Part shown: positions 19,946 to 30,714 of the stretch, piece by piece | Layout: each line of letters opens with the position of its first letter | Position numbering within the stretch: the stretch's first letter is position 1 | Source of the DNA: Phylloscopus collybita | Taxonomy: Eukaryota > Chordata > Aves > Passeriformes > Phylloscopidae | NCBI GenBank assembly: GCA_027886175.1 | Contig: JAJNNQ010000137.1 | Coordinates: 743,501 to 807,500, forward strand | Direction of reading: 5' to 3' | DNA: 64,000 nucleotides | Position numbers and translations under genes: made by a program | The notes under the pieces: generated by a model | Told to the model about the DNA's origin: nothing | Databases searched by the model: none | Seen by the model: only the letters and a program-made list of their open reading frames with translations

Positions 19946-20330
19946 TCTGTCCCATCCCAAATCCCTCTCCCTGTCCCCAGCTCCCACTTCTTCCTCTCGC
20001 TCCCAACTCTTCCTTGTCCCCGGGTCCCTTCTCCTGGTGCCACTCGTCCCCAGCTCCTCTTTTCTCCAACTCCCCCTTTTTGTTTGTCCCATTTTTCCTC
20101 CTCTTCCCATTTATCCCCAGCCCAAAGTCTCGTCCTTGACCCTTCTCCCGATCCCAAATGTCCCCTTGTCCATTCTCCCGATCCCAAATGTCCTTCTCCC
20201 CTTGTCCCTTCTCCCGATCCCAAATATCCCCTTGTCCCTTCTCCTGATCCCAAATCTCCCCTTGTCCCTTCTCCTGATCCCAAATCTCCCCTTGCCCCTT
20301 CTCCTGATCCCAAATGTCCTTGTCCCCTTC
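19946..20330 (+). repeat. Second copy of the C/T-rich minisatellite block
   Basis: Repeats the order seen at 18,374 onward: 'ctccctgtccccagctccca', 'ttcctctcgctcccaactct', 'ccccctttttgtttgtccc', then 'gatcccaaatgtcccc' units. The two blocks lie about 1.57 kb apart in direct orientation. Confidence 0.88.
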
Positions 20331-20579
20331 GGACAGCTCCAGCCCTTTAGGATGGGGGGGGTTCCTGAGCTGCTTTTTTTTTTTTCCCTTAAAAATTCCA
20401 TTTTAGGGCAAAACCGTTGTCCAGGTGAGCAGGGAAAGGGGAGCAGTGGGGGCAGAGTTGGATCCCGGGTTTTGGTCGGTGCTGGAGCCCCGGGTGGATT
20501 TCGTTTTGTTGTTGGGAAGTACCTGGAGAAGCGGTGGGAGATGGTCCATGGTGGAGGAGCTGCCACGGTCTGGATCCAG

Positions 20580-21345
20580 GAGATTCCTGCTCCAGTCCCA
20601 TCCCATGGCAGGTGACCCACATGTCCCACCCTAAATCATCCCAGGGGTGCCTCATGTTCCATTCCATGGATTCCTCAGCTGCCATTCCATGGTCCCATCC
20701 CAGGTTATCCCTGCTCCAGATCCCACGCTGCATGATCCCAAATCCCCCAGTGGATGATCCTCCAGGACCCATCCCAGGTGATTCCCTATCCCAGATTCTG
20801 CACCGGATGATCTCCCAGGACCCATCCCTGGTGATCCCCATCCCAAATCCCACACTAGGTGATTCCACAGGACCCATCCCAGATGATCCCCATCCCAAAT
20901 CCTCCAGTGGATGATCCCACAGGACCCATCCCAGGTGATCCCCATCCCAAATCCCACACTAGATGATCCCACAGGACCCATCCTGGGTGATCCCTATCCC
21001 AGTTCCCATACCAGATGATCCCAAGGTCCCATCCCAGGTGATCCCTATTCCAAATCCTTCACCAAATGATCCTCCAGGATCCATTCCAGGTTATCCCTAC
21101 TCCGGGTGATCCCCCAGGTCCCATCCCAAATTATTCCTACCTCAGGTCCTGGATTAGATGATCTCCCAGGACCCATCCCAGATGATCCCTATCCCAAATC
21201 CCACACAAGATGATCCCAAGGTCCCATCCCAGGTGATCCCTATCCCAAATCCCACACAAGATGATCCCACAGGACCCATCCCTGGTGATTCCCTGTCCCA
21301 CATCCCATCCTTCCATCCCCATCTCCAGGTGCAGGGACCATCCTG
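20580..21345 (+). repeat. ~50 bp 'gatgatcccacaggacccat' minisatellite
   Basis: About 14 units combining 'gatgatcccacaggaccca', 'tcccaggtgatccccatccc' and 'aaatcccacactag'. Some units are diverged ('ccaaggtcccatcccaggtg'). Confidence 0.9.
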
Positions 21346-21382
21346 ACCAAGTTTTAGGGTGGAAAATCAGGATGTGGAGGGA

Positions 21383-21631
21383 TCAGGGAGAGACCAGGGA
21401 TCCTCCAACCTCCCCAGGCTCCAAGTGCATCCCCTGGGCCTCGATGCATTGAATTATCCACCAACACCGGCTGGAATTCCATCGGTCATGGATTTGCCGG
21501 GCCAGATCCTGCAATTCCATCAGCTCCTTCTCCTCCAGGGGGACAATTTGGGCACGAAAACCTGGATCTGGGAAGCAAAATCCCCTCCTTTTCCAGCGCT
21601 GAAAAAAATGGGACCATCCCCGTGTGTCCAT
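21383..21631 (-). other. Unidentified minus-strand open frame, exon-like
   Basis: I do not recognise this. On the minus strand a pyrimidine-rich 'ttttgcttcccag' precedes an open segment reading VPLEEKELMELQDLARQIHD then RWNSSRCWW, which looks charged and helical, unlike the repeat-derived frames nearby. A possible donor GAG|GTTGGA follows near 21,400. It could be an exon, a fragment of an old mobile-element gene, or chance. Confidence 0.2.
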
Positions 21632-23010
21632 CCCAAGGGATGCTGTGGGAATCTTGGGATTCCCGAAGAACCAAATTCAGGGAAAAATGGGAGAAGGTGG
21701 ATGAACTTCCTCTGTTGTTGATGGAGCTGCCGGGCCGGGATCCAGCCTCCCATTCCCATTCAGGATCATCGTTTGGAAAAACAATCCCGGGATAAACGGA
21801 GTGGGGAAAAAAAAACAAAACAAACCACACTCTGGAAATTAAACAACCCCAAAATAGAAAGAGATAAAAAAAAAATAAAGGTCAGGCCTAAAAATACCAG
21901 GATGGGTTTGGAGTTGGATCCTGGCATGAAATTAATCCAGGTTTTTGGGAAGGGCTGATTTTAACCATCCCGGTCCAACAGCCCGGCGTGACCCCGTTGC
22001 CCTGGAATTGTTTTCCGGCTGGATTTTGCCGGATTTTGGGGGATTTTGGGGGCTGAGGTTTGCCCAGCTCTCCTCCTGGCAGTGTGAGGGAGAAGGTGCT
22101 GGGAGCCAGCGTGGGTGTGCTCTCGCCTCCGCCGGGACCCGCCCGGTTTTCCCGGGAAAACAGCTGGGATTGCCAAAGTTCCCAGCCCCGGGGATGGGCT
22201 GGAAGTGGGGCTGAAGTTCCCCCGAGTGGAGCAGCTCGGCCCCTTTTGCTCATTAGATCCATGAGATCATTAATTAGATCCATTAAAATGAGTTCTCCTT
22301 CCGATTCCTCTGCGGAGGGAACGATCCCATCCCAGGATTCCTCCTCGTCGCGGGGAAACCGAGTCACGGCGAGTTTGGGATTACGGCCAGGAAAGGCGGA
22401 TCCTGCTCTGCTCAGCTTTGGGATGGGGATTAGGGATAAACCCGGCTTTTCTCAGCTTGGAAGAGGGGAAAAGGACTCCTGAAACCCCAGGGGGTGGAGA
22501 CAGATCCCAAAAGTGAGGAGATTTGGGATGACCACATCCTGGTTTCCACCATCTTTCCAGGAAAAAGGATGGAATGGGAAGAGGACGGGGATGAGGTGGG
22601 GGGGGTTGAGCCTGACCAGGAGGATTTGAGGGAATGTTTTTTTAGCAGGGATCCCAAGGAGCAGCCACCAGGAGGTGGGGGGATGTTTTTTATTGGATTC
22701 GGGATCTCAGGGAATATTCGGTGGCCCCTGGAACAGACACGAGACGTCCCACGGGGACCCCAAACCCATCTGCATCCCACACCCGATGCAGACGCCGCTC
22801 GGTGATGCCCCAGTTGGGACAAAAGAGGATTTTTTGTTTTTTTTTTCCCAGCCTGGAGAAGGTGAGGAGGGGATGGAGGAGCTGCGGGAGAACCAGCACC
22901 ACCTCTGCTCCCTACGGAAAAAAAAACCAAAAAAACAATGAATGAGGGAAAAATTTAAAAAAAAAAAAAGCGGCAGCACAAACACGGATTTTCCCAACAA
23001 CCGCGACACC
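21632..23010. other. Gene-free stretch downstream of the calmodulin-like gene
   Basis: Mostly single-copy sequence. I saw no recognisable exon, RNA gene or repeat family. A run of short plus-strand open frames (22,494-22,805) shows no family signature. Confidence 0.35.
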
Positions 23011-23017
23011 GAGGAGG

Positions 23018-23515
23018 ATGGGGGGGAAGAGCAAAGATTTGGGGATTTTTTCCACGGACGCCTCATCCCAGGGGAGTTACCTGCGGGATGGAGCTGGAGG
23101 ATGGGCGGGAAGAGCCAAGATTTGGGGATTTTTTTCCATAGACGCCTCATCCCAGGGGAGTTACCTGCGGGATGGACCTGGAGGATGGGGGGGAAGAGCC
23201 AAGATTTGGGGATTTTTTCCATGGACACCTCATCCCAGGGGAGTTACCTGCGGGATGGACCTGGAGGATGGGGGGGAAGAGCCAAGATTTGGGGATTTTT
23301 CCACAGACGCCTCATCCCAGGGGAATTACCTGCGGGATGGAGCTCTAGGATGGGGGGAAGAGCCAAGATTTGGGGATTTTTCCATGGACACCTCATCCCA
23401 GGGGAGTTACCTGCGGGATGGAGCTGTACGATGGGGGGAAGAGCCAAGATTTGGGGATTTTTTCCATGGACGCCTCATCCCAGGGGAGTTACCTGCGGGA
23501 TGGAGGCCGGAGGTG
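23018..23515 (-). repeat. 82-bp tandem repeat in the CALML3-like 3' flank
   Basis: Six units begin near 23,027, 23,108, 23,190, 23,275, 23,355 and 23,435. They share 'gagccaagatttggggattt', 'cctcatcccaggggagttac' and 'ctgcgggatgga'. The last unit ends about 10 bases from the calmodulin-like stop codon. In transcript sense each unit carries CCGCAG|GTAACT, resembling a 5' splice site, and 'ggatgaggcgtcc'. Confidence 0.92.
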
Positions 23516-23519
23516 GCCG

Positions 23520-23969
23520 TCACTTCTCCGTCATCATCCTGACGAACTCCTCGTAGTTGACCTGCCCGTCGTTGTTGCAGTCGGCCTCCTTGATCATCTC
23601 GTCCACCTCCTCGTCCGTCAGCTTCTCGCCCAGGTTGGTCATGACGTGCCGCAGCTCGGCCGCGCTGATGTAGCCGTTGCCGTCCTTGTCGAAGACCCGG
23701 AAAGCCTCCCGGATCTCCTCCTCGCTGTCCGTGTCCCTCATCTTCCTGGCCATCAGCGACAGGAACTCCGGGAAGTCGACGGTGCCGCTGCCGTCGGCGT
23801 CCACCTCGCCCACCATGTCCTGCAGCTCGGCCTCGGTGGGGTTCTGGCCCAGCGAGCGCATGACGGTGCCCAGCTCCTTGGTGGTGATGCAGCCGTCGCC
23901 GTCGCGGTCGAAGAGGGAGAAGGCTTCCTTGAACTCGGCGATCTTCTCCTCCGACAGCCGCTCGGCCAT
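23520..23969 (-). CDS. CALML3: Calmodulin-like protein (CALML3 / striated-muscle calmodulin type), intronless
   Basis: A 149-residue EF-hand Ca2+ sensor, the exact length of calmodulin. Four 12-residue EF loops sit at 21-32 ([12 protein letters not shown]), 57-68 ([12 protein letters not shown]), 94-105 ([12 protein letters not shown]) and 130-141 ([12 protein letters not shown]). Loops 1-3 have all acidic ligands; loop 4 has Asn at positions 3-4. The EKL segment with the Lys that is trimethylated in calmodulin is present. It closely matches chicken striated-muscle calmodulin as I recall it, including Cys27. The start at 23,969 is chosen because [13 protein letters not shown] is the family N-terminus and the context is CACCATGG; the frame stays open upstream, but only through trinucleotide repeats. 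The single-exon form fits a retrocopy origin, as in human CALML3. Stop is TGA. Its place between ASB13 and NET1 matches human 10p15. Confidence 0.96.
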   Translation of the reverse strand: MAERLSEEKIAEFKEAFSLFDRDGDGCITTKELGTVMRSLGQNPTEAELQDMVGEVDADGSGTVDFPEFLSLMARKMRDTDSEEEIREAFRVFDKDGNGYISAAELRHVMTNLGEKLTDEEVDEMIKEADCNNDGQVNYEEFVRMMTEK

Positions 23970-24020
23970 GGTGGTGCTGCTGCTGCTGCTGCTGCTTCTT
24001 CTTCTTCTTCCTCCTCCCCC
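23970..24020 (-). repeat. (AGC)n/(AAG)n trinucleotides in the calmodulin-like 5' UTR
   Basis: Immediately upstream of the ATG, the transcript strand reads an AAG run, an AGC run of about 7 copies, then CACCACC. A further (GAA)n run lies at 24,190-24,216 on the plus strand. Codon-like repeats here keep the frame open upstream of the start. Confidence 0.8.
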
Positions 24021-24216
24021 CAGCCTCGGCACGCGGCTCTGTCCCGGCACGCCGAGGCGCCGGCGGGGAGGAGGAGGAGGAGATGGAGCCTCCTCCCTTC
24101 CCTCAGTGCCTCTCCCTGGATCAGCAGCAGCAGGAGGAGGAGGAGGAGGAGGCAGGAACGGGGATGGATCCGGAAGTTTTGGGAGCCGGGGAAGAAGAAG
24201 AAGAAGAAGAAGAAGA

Positions 24217-24239
24217 GTGACCCAACCCCCTTGGGTCAC
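24217..24239. promoter_or_regulatory. Perfect 9-bp-arm inverted repeat upstream of the calmodulin-like gene
   Basis: GTGACCCAA, five C, TTGGGTCAC: a perfect palindrome with a 5-base loop, about 250 bp upstream of the start codon. It contains everted TGACCC/GGGTCA hexamers, which resemble nuclear-receptor half-sites. A regulatory role is inferred only from the pattern. Confidence 0.35.
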
Positions 24240-24725
24240 TTGGGCTCTCGTCCCGCTGTTCCCACGGTGGCATCTCATGGGGCCACATCCCAGCCAAGCC
24301 CTAATTAAGGGATCTGGGCTGTGGCTGTGGCTGGGTGGTTTCGGGGAGAGGTGGCACTGGGCGGTTTTCCCAGTTTTTGGGGTATTTTGGAGAGGTTTGG
24401 AGCCGTACAAAGGAGGTGGAGGGCCCCCCCCGAGTCTCTCCAGCCCCAGGAGGTGCTGGCGGCGCATCAAAGGTGCCGAGGGAGGATCCCCCGGTGCAGG
24501 TCCCGGCAGATCCCGGCTGCTCGGAGCTGCCGCTCCCGCTCGGGGCTGTCGGGGCCCTGAGTCACCTCCAGGGGTTGGATCCAGGTGGTGACGTGGGGCT
24601 GGATCAGGGGAGGGGTGTGGGGTCCTGCCCTGTTACTCAGGGGTGACCTGAGGGTTCTCCCCATTGTAAGGTTGGGTTTGCTCATCTCTTGCTCAGGGAG
24701 TAAAGGAGGGGACAGCGACAAATGA
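24240..24725. other. Upstream flank of the calmodulin-like gene
   Basis: Single-copy, moderately GC-rich DNA; probably holds the promoter. No convincing TATA box or exon was seen. Confidence 0.3.
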
Positions 24726-24734
24726 GGGGGTGTT

Positions 24735-25245
24735 TGTTTCTCCATCCATCCATGGGTCCCATCCACCCATCCATCCATCATCCATCCATCCATGTGTCCC
24801 ATCCATCCATCCATGGGTTCCATCCATGCCACCATCCACCCATCATCCATCCATCCACCCATCCATCATCCATCCATCCATGGACCCCATTCATCCATCC
24901 ATGGGTTCCATCCATGCCACCATCCACCCATCCATCCATCCATGGGCCCCATCCATCCATGAATCCCATCCCTCTACCCATCATCCATCCACCCATGCCT
25001 TTATCCATCCATCCATAATCCATCCATGCATTCATCCATCCATTATCCATCCAACCATGGCTTCCATCCATCCATGCCTTCATCTATCCATGGATTCCAT
25101 CCATCCATAGATTCCATCCATCCATGCCTTCATCCATCCATGGATTCCATCCATCCATGGATTCCATCCATCCATGCCTTCATCTATCCATGGATTCCAT
25201 CCAGCCATGCCTTCATCCATCCATGGATTCCATCCCTCCATCCAT
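24735..25245 (+). repeat. (ATCC)n-derived minisatellite
   Basis: CATC/ATCC tetranucleotides are grouped into longer units such as 'ccatccatgggttccatcca' and 'ccatccatgccttcatccat' (24 to 36 bp). Confidence 0.93.
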
Positions 25246-25970
25246 CCTCTGTGCCCAAACAGTCCAGTGACCTTCCCCAGCCGGATCACGGAGCCGCTGG
25301 ACCAGGATGTTCCACAGCAGAAGATAATCTGATTTCTCGGCCACGGGAAATTGGTAACCAGCTGATCCCAGTTTAACCCAGTGAGGAATTAGAGCTGTGG
25401 GATTTGGAAGGAAGGGCACGGACCAAACCCCAGCCCCTGGGACAGCTGAGGGACACCTGAGGAATGGTGGGATGAATGTGGGAGCGGATCGGCCTCCTGG
25501 GGAAAACCTCCCGTGGAAAAAGCTCTGGGCGTGTGGAACGCTGCAATTCCCGGGAGCAATTGTGGGAGCCGTGCTGGGAACCTGTCTGGTGAGAGGTTTT
25601 GGGGAGGAGAGGCCCTGGCAGCTCCTCTTGTGCAAGAGCTGCTCCCTAATTACCTGTCTGATTGCCCACACTCGCTCTTCTGCTCCAGGTCTAGTCAGAT
25701 CCAATCCAAACTGCCGGGGAAGAGCCAAGGGGAGACGGAGCTGGCTCAGATCCACCTGGGAGAAGCAAATCCCGACACATCACCAGGGTTTGGAGGCCTG
25801 GGAGGGTTCAGCTGTTGGTTCAAACTGTGGGAGAGGGGTTGGAGCTCAAATCGGGGGGGATTTGGGGTCCCTGTGTCACCTGGTGAGGGTGGAGGGGTTG
25901 TGCTGTCCGGGGTGGCCCTTGGTGTGGATCAAAGCTGGAATCTGCTGCTTCCTTCCCATGAAATCCCGGT
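25246..25970. other. Gene-free stretch
   Basis: Single-copy sequence. I see no exon, RNA gene or element that can be supported. Confidence 0.3.
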
Positions 25971-25974
25971 GACT

Positions 25975-26400
25975 GGCATCCATCAGCGCCCATCCCATTC
26001 CATGGATCCCATCCCATCCCAGTGACCAGCACCCACCATCTTCCATCCCATGGATCCCATCCCATCCCATCCCCGTGACCAGCACCCATCACCTCCCCAT
26101 GACCTCCCCATGACCAGCAGCTGTCACCTCTCACCCCATTCCATCCCATTCCCGTGACCAGCTCCCATCCCATCCCATTCCATTCCCATGACCAGCACCC
26201 ATCACCTCTCATCCCATCCCATTCCTTTACATCCCAGTGACCAGCACCCATCATCTCCCATCCCAATCCCATCCCTGTGACCAGCACCCATCATCTCCCA
26301 TCCCAATCCCATCCCTGTGACCAGCACCCATCATCTCCCATCCCAATCCCATCCCTGTGACCAGCACCCATTACCAGCACCCACCACCTCCCATCCCAAT
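25975..26400 (+). repeat. 'ccatcccaatcccatccctg' ~38-bp minisatellite
   Basis: About 11 units of 'gtgaccagcacccatcatct' + 'cccatcccaatcccatccct'. The last three are nearly identical (26,240-26,370), so recent expansion is likely. Confidence 0.92.
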
Positions 26401-26707
26401 CCCAACACCAATTTTCAGGATAAGGTCAAAGCCAGCCCTTGGTTTTTGTCTGTGCTTAACTGCCCCTCATTTATCAGGATAATTATCCCAATAAAACCTC
26501 CTGCTGGCCCATAAAATCCCAGGATTTATGGCCCAATCCTATTGACAGCAGCCGGGGTGGGCTGTGGGGTAGGACAGGGAAGGGGGAGACCACCGTGGTG
26601 GGATGGGGGAGCACGTGCCGGGTTTTTGGCGGCCGGATTTCCCGGGATGTCTCCACCTGGAGCTGGAGAAGTTGGTTTAAAGCCTCACACGGAGTTCTCC
26701 AGGCTCG

Positions 26708-26872
26708 GTGTCTGGCTTTGAGGGGCCTAATCCAGGGAAAAGGGGTGGAAATTCCCCCCATCCAGAAGGTGAAAAGCTTCCAGTTGGGAGGTGTCTGGCT
26801 TTGAGGGGCCTAATCCAGGGAATGGGGAGGAAATTCCCCCCATCCTGAAGGCGAAAAGCTCCCAGTTGGAGC
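26708..26872 (+). repeat. ~82-bp direct duplication
   Basis: Two copies (about 26,708-26,789 and 26,790-26,872) share 'ggtgtctggctttgaggggc' and 'ctaatccaggg', 'attccccccatcc', 'aaaagct'. They differ at a few positions. Confidence 0.85.
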
Positions 26873-27249
26873 CTCCCAAGGCTGCCAAGGCCAGCCCAGA
26901 TGTGCACAGATGTGTCTGGGTTTGCAGCTGCAGACAGGCCAGGGGGGTGGGAGGGAAGGAGGGAGGGAGGGGGATGAATTCATGGAAAAAGAGAAAGTTG
27001 GGAGGCGGAGAGAGGGAAACGGCTCCGACAGGGAAAGCTCCGTGGGGCCCCCGTGTCCCAGACTGAGCCCGGGGGCGGCTGCGGGGACGGGGAGGGATCT
27101 CCACAAATCCCAGCAAAGACTCTGCTGAGGTTTTAGTGTGGAAAATGGGATTTTGGAGATTGGATTGATCCCAGAACGGCTGCGAGGGGCAGCAGGGGTT
27201 GGTGGAGTGAAATTTGGAATTTGATTTTTTTTAAACTCTTTGTTTCCGC
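26873..27249. other. Gene-free stretch
   Basis: Includes a GGGA-rich patch (26,940-26,972) and CpG-bearing sequence near 27,020-27,090. No supported gene. Confidence 0.3.
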
Positions 27250-27251
27250 AG

Positions 27252-27334
27252 AGATTCCCAAATCCAAGGGCGAACTGAAGGGGCAGCTTCTAAAGCTGAT
27301 CCCTGACGTCCCCGTGAAGAAGAGGCTGGAATAG
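27252..27334 (+). CDS. Possible orphan terminal exon (low confidence)
   Basis: A good acceptor (T-rich tract, 'ctctttgtttccgcag') is followed by a short open segment, EIPKSKGELKGQLLKLIPDV then PVKKRLE-stop. The composition looks protein-like and is not repetitive. No upstream exon was identified, and human synteny predicts no gene here. It could be a fragment of an unknown gene or a chance match. Confidence 0.22.
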
Positions 27335-27589
27335 GGATGGGAATGGGAATTCCTGGAGAGGACTCAGCCCCACAGTGACCCCAGGAAGGTCCCACACCTG
27401 GAAACCCTGGAGGCGTGAGCTCCGGCGCTGGGTGGATCCCCAAGGCAAACACGGATGCGGGGAGTTGCTTACCCAGGGTGGAGCTGCCACATCCAGGGGC
27501 AGGGACACGTCCCCAGTGTCCCTTCCTGGCACGGGAATGTCACTGAGGTTCCCCTCTGCCCTTGGGAATTTTATCCCGGGGTTTTCACA

Positions 27590-27720
27590 CTCGCGGGATG
27601 GGGGGCGTTGGCTCAGATCCCATGGAATTCCATGGGAGGGATCCAGGGGAGCTCAGCGTGTTTAGTCTGGAGAAGGGAGGGCGGAGACGGCCGCACATTC
27701 CAGCTGGAGGGACGGAGCAG
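27590..27720 (+). mobile_element. Possible CR1 fragment
   Basis: 'gagctcagcgtgtttagtct' + 'ggagaaggga' resembles the CR1 block before 'agactccgaggggacc'. It is short and diverged. Confidence 0.35.
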
Positions 27721-28650
27721 GGAGAGAGAGGAACCAGCAGGAGCTGGGGGGAATTATTGGAAGGGAATTCAGGAGTTTTGGCTGATTTGCTGCAGGGTGA
27801 GGAGGGAAAGGTTCCAGCCTCCCTCGGGGAGGACAATCCATGGGATTTCCTCTCCTGGTGCTCCAGCAGCTCACTCAGATGCTGGTTTTGCAGGAGGGGC
27901 CGTTTTTTCCAGCTTTTCCCTGCTCGGGAAGAGCTGAATTCCCTCTGGATCTAATCAGCTTCAGAGGTCAGAACTCAGCTGTAAATCCTGTCCCTAAAAA
28001 CTGAGCTGCTCCTTCCCTCAGGGGGAGCTGGGATCAGCCTGGAGCTGCAGCCGTGCCCGGACGCCCCATCCGAGGTCAGGCTGGAGGTTTTTGGGAAAAC
28101 TGGGAAAGACTGGGATGGCTTTATCCTGGTACAACAACTCCCTGGAAGCTTCCTCGGGATCAGCCCAGCAGGATCTCCCCACTTCCCAAGGATTTCCTCT
28201 TGCTGATGGGGGTGGATCTTCAGATCCCACTGCTCCCTTTTCCCTCAGGAGTCATCCATCAACTCCGCTGTCCGGACACAGCAGAGTAACAGGAGATGGA
28301 AAGGCCAGCCTGTCCTGCCTGGACATGGAATAATCACGGCAGGAGGACAGGGATTCCTCTGGAGCCTCATCTTGGAGAGATTTGTCTTTATCCAGAGCCA
28401 GCTCCCGGGCAGGGACATCTCCCTCCATCCCTCCCTCCATCCCTCCCTGGCAGGCAGCACTCGGGCGAGGCAGGTGAGGCCGTCAGGAATTTAATGGAAC
28501 TTGGCACTGGAAGCTGTACAACATTTACAGAGAACCACACACACACCCCACGCTGGCTCTGCGGACACCCCCTGCCCCTGCCCCTGCCCTCCCCACACGG
28601 GACAGCCAAGGACAAGCCCTGGATGTGCAGCCACCGCTCCCCCAGGCCTG
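27721..28650. other. Gene-free stretch
   Basis: Single-copy sequence with a (CCATCCCT)n patch at 28,420-28,450. No supported exon. Open frames at 28,091-28,333 and 28,296-28,859 lack family likeness. Confidence 0.3.
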
Positions 28651-28654
28651 GATT

Positions 28655-29510
28655 TCGGGATTTGGCTCCCCAATCCTGGATTTCAGGTGTCAGGGAGTGC
28701 AGGATCCCAGTCCTGGATTTCAGGTGTCAGGGAGTGCAGGATCCCACTCCCCAATCCTGGATTTCAGGTGACAAGGACTGGAGGATATGGCTCCTCAATC
28801 CTGGATTTCAGGTAACAAGGACTGCAGGATCCCACTCCCCAGTCCTGGATTTCAGGTGACAGGGACTGCAGGATCCCATTCCCAATCCTGGATTTCAAGA
28901 TCCCACTCCCCAATCCTGATTTTCAGTGACAAGGACTGCAGGATATGGCTCCTCAATCCCAGATTTCAGGTGACAAGGACTGCAGGATGCCAATCCTGGA
29001 TTTCAGGTGACAGAGACTGCAGGATCCCACTCCCCAATCCTGGATTTCAGGATCCCACTCCCCAATCCTGGATTTCAGGTGACAGAGACTGCAGGATCTG
29101 GCTCCCCACTCCTGGATTTCAGGATCTGGCTCCCCAATCCTGGATTTCAGTGACAGGGACTGTAGGATCTGGCTCCCCACTCCTGGATTTCAGGATCTGG
29201 CTCCCCAATCCTGGATTTCAGGTGACAGGGACTGCAAGATCTGGCTCCCCACTCCTGGATTTCAGGATCTGGCTCCCCAATCCTGGATTTCAGTGACAGA
29301 GACTGCAGGATCTGGCTCCCCAGTCCTGGATTTCAGGATCCCACTCTCCAATCCTGGATTTCAGGTGACAGGGACTGCAGGATCTGGCTCCCCAATCCTG
29401 GATTTCAGGATCCCACTCCCCAATCCTGGATTTCAGTGACAGGGACTGCAGGATCTGGCTCCCCACTCCTGGATTTCAGGATCCCACTCCCCACTGCTGT
29501 TTTTCAGGGA
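28655..29510 (+). repeat. ~35-50 bp 'caatcctggatttcaggtga' minisatellite
   Basis: About 20 units combine 'ctccccaatcctggatttca' with either 'ggtgacagggactgcaggat' or a direct 'ggatctgg/ggatccca' joint. Long/short unit alternation gives a compound pattern at 29,030-29,480. Confidence 0.93.
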
Positions 29511-30714
29511 CACCCCGCTGTGCTCAGAGCTGTCACCGCTTTGCCCTGCAGCGCCATTCCCAAGCTGGATGTTGATTTTTTTTTTTTTTCCCCTGGCTCT
29601 TTGGAGCTCTAGAAGATGGCAGTGCTGCCACCCTGAGTATTCACAACCACTCCTTCCCCTCTCTCCTCACCACCTCCAACACTTTTTCCTCTCCTCTACC
29701 TTTCTACCACATGCAAGAACCCCTTGGTTGCCTCCAAGTCCTGCTTCCCTCCTCGGGAAGCGTTTCATTTCCAAAAGGCAACAAAAAACACGGAATCTAC
29801 CTTTGCTCTCCGCTACCCCCTTCTACTCACTGCTCCCCAAACCCTTCTACAACGTGCCTACAACCTTCCTACACCCTGGAGTAAAGCAGTTCTCTTTCAG
29901 TAGTGTCTCCTCCCAGCCTGTGGATTGCTCCACGGGGTGATGTGAGGGACAAGTTGGGATGTCACCCCCACCCTCGGAGCACGAAGGATCAAGTACTGGA
30001 AAGGAAATGCCAAGTCTGAGCAACAAAAATACAAAAATAAAAAAACCCCCCAAACAATCGATCAAAGGAAACAAAAAAAAAAACCAAAAAAACCAACCGA
30101 CCCCAAAATCCCAACCCCCAAACTCGAAACAAAACTAATAAAAAAATTAAATAGTTGGCAGGATACAAGAGTGAGACAGAGGAATGTACAAAGGACACAA
30201 GGAGATCAAAGATTCCAGTAGGTGAATTGAGAACCTGTTGAACTTGGGGTCTGTTTTTTTGGTTTTTTTGTTTTTTTTTTTTTTTTCAGGATTTTTCCTT
30301 TTGGAACATGCAAATTTGCAGGAATTGCCACAACCACACACCAGAGTGACTTCAGGTGTTGAGTCCTTTAAAGGACTTTTGCAGTGTTGATGAAAAAAAC
30401 CCCCAAAATTCCACTTCATCCTCCATCCTCTTAACTGCGGCCGCAGAAAAATTCCAGGAACCCAAATCTGCTCTGCCACGAGGGTTTGGTGAAATCCCTC
30501 AAGTGTAAAAAAACAGACCCCAGTCCAACAGTAACTGCACACCAGTAGCTGCCATTCCAACATAAAACCCAGGATCTATAACCCGTGGAGCGGCTCCCAA
30601 GGCGCTCCCGGTACAGAAAATGTACACAGAATTATTTATAAATTAACAGTTTTCCCCCCTCCCCACCTCAGCAGGGGCAACCAGGGCTCCTTTTTTTTTT
30701 GTTGTTGTTGTTCC
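29511..30714 (-). other. NET1: NET1 3' UTR and downstream flank
   Basis: The region just after the NET1 stop (30,600-30,714) is likely 3' UTR. A canonical AATAAA on the minus strand was not found close by, so the transcript end is not placed. T-run 30,256-30,287 and A-rich 30,020-30,150 are low complexity. No other gene is evident. Confidence 0.4.

Noticed and set aside
23520..24470. 316-residue extended form of the calmodulin-like protein
   Set aside because: The extra N-terminus comes from trinucleotide repeats and GC-rich flank. The family start MAERL at 23,969 has a good context and gives exactly 149 residues.
24735..25245. Telomere-like or centromeric satellite
   Set aside because: The unit is (ATCC)n-based and short; no TTAGGG series occurs in the window.
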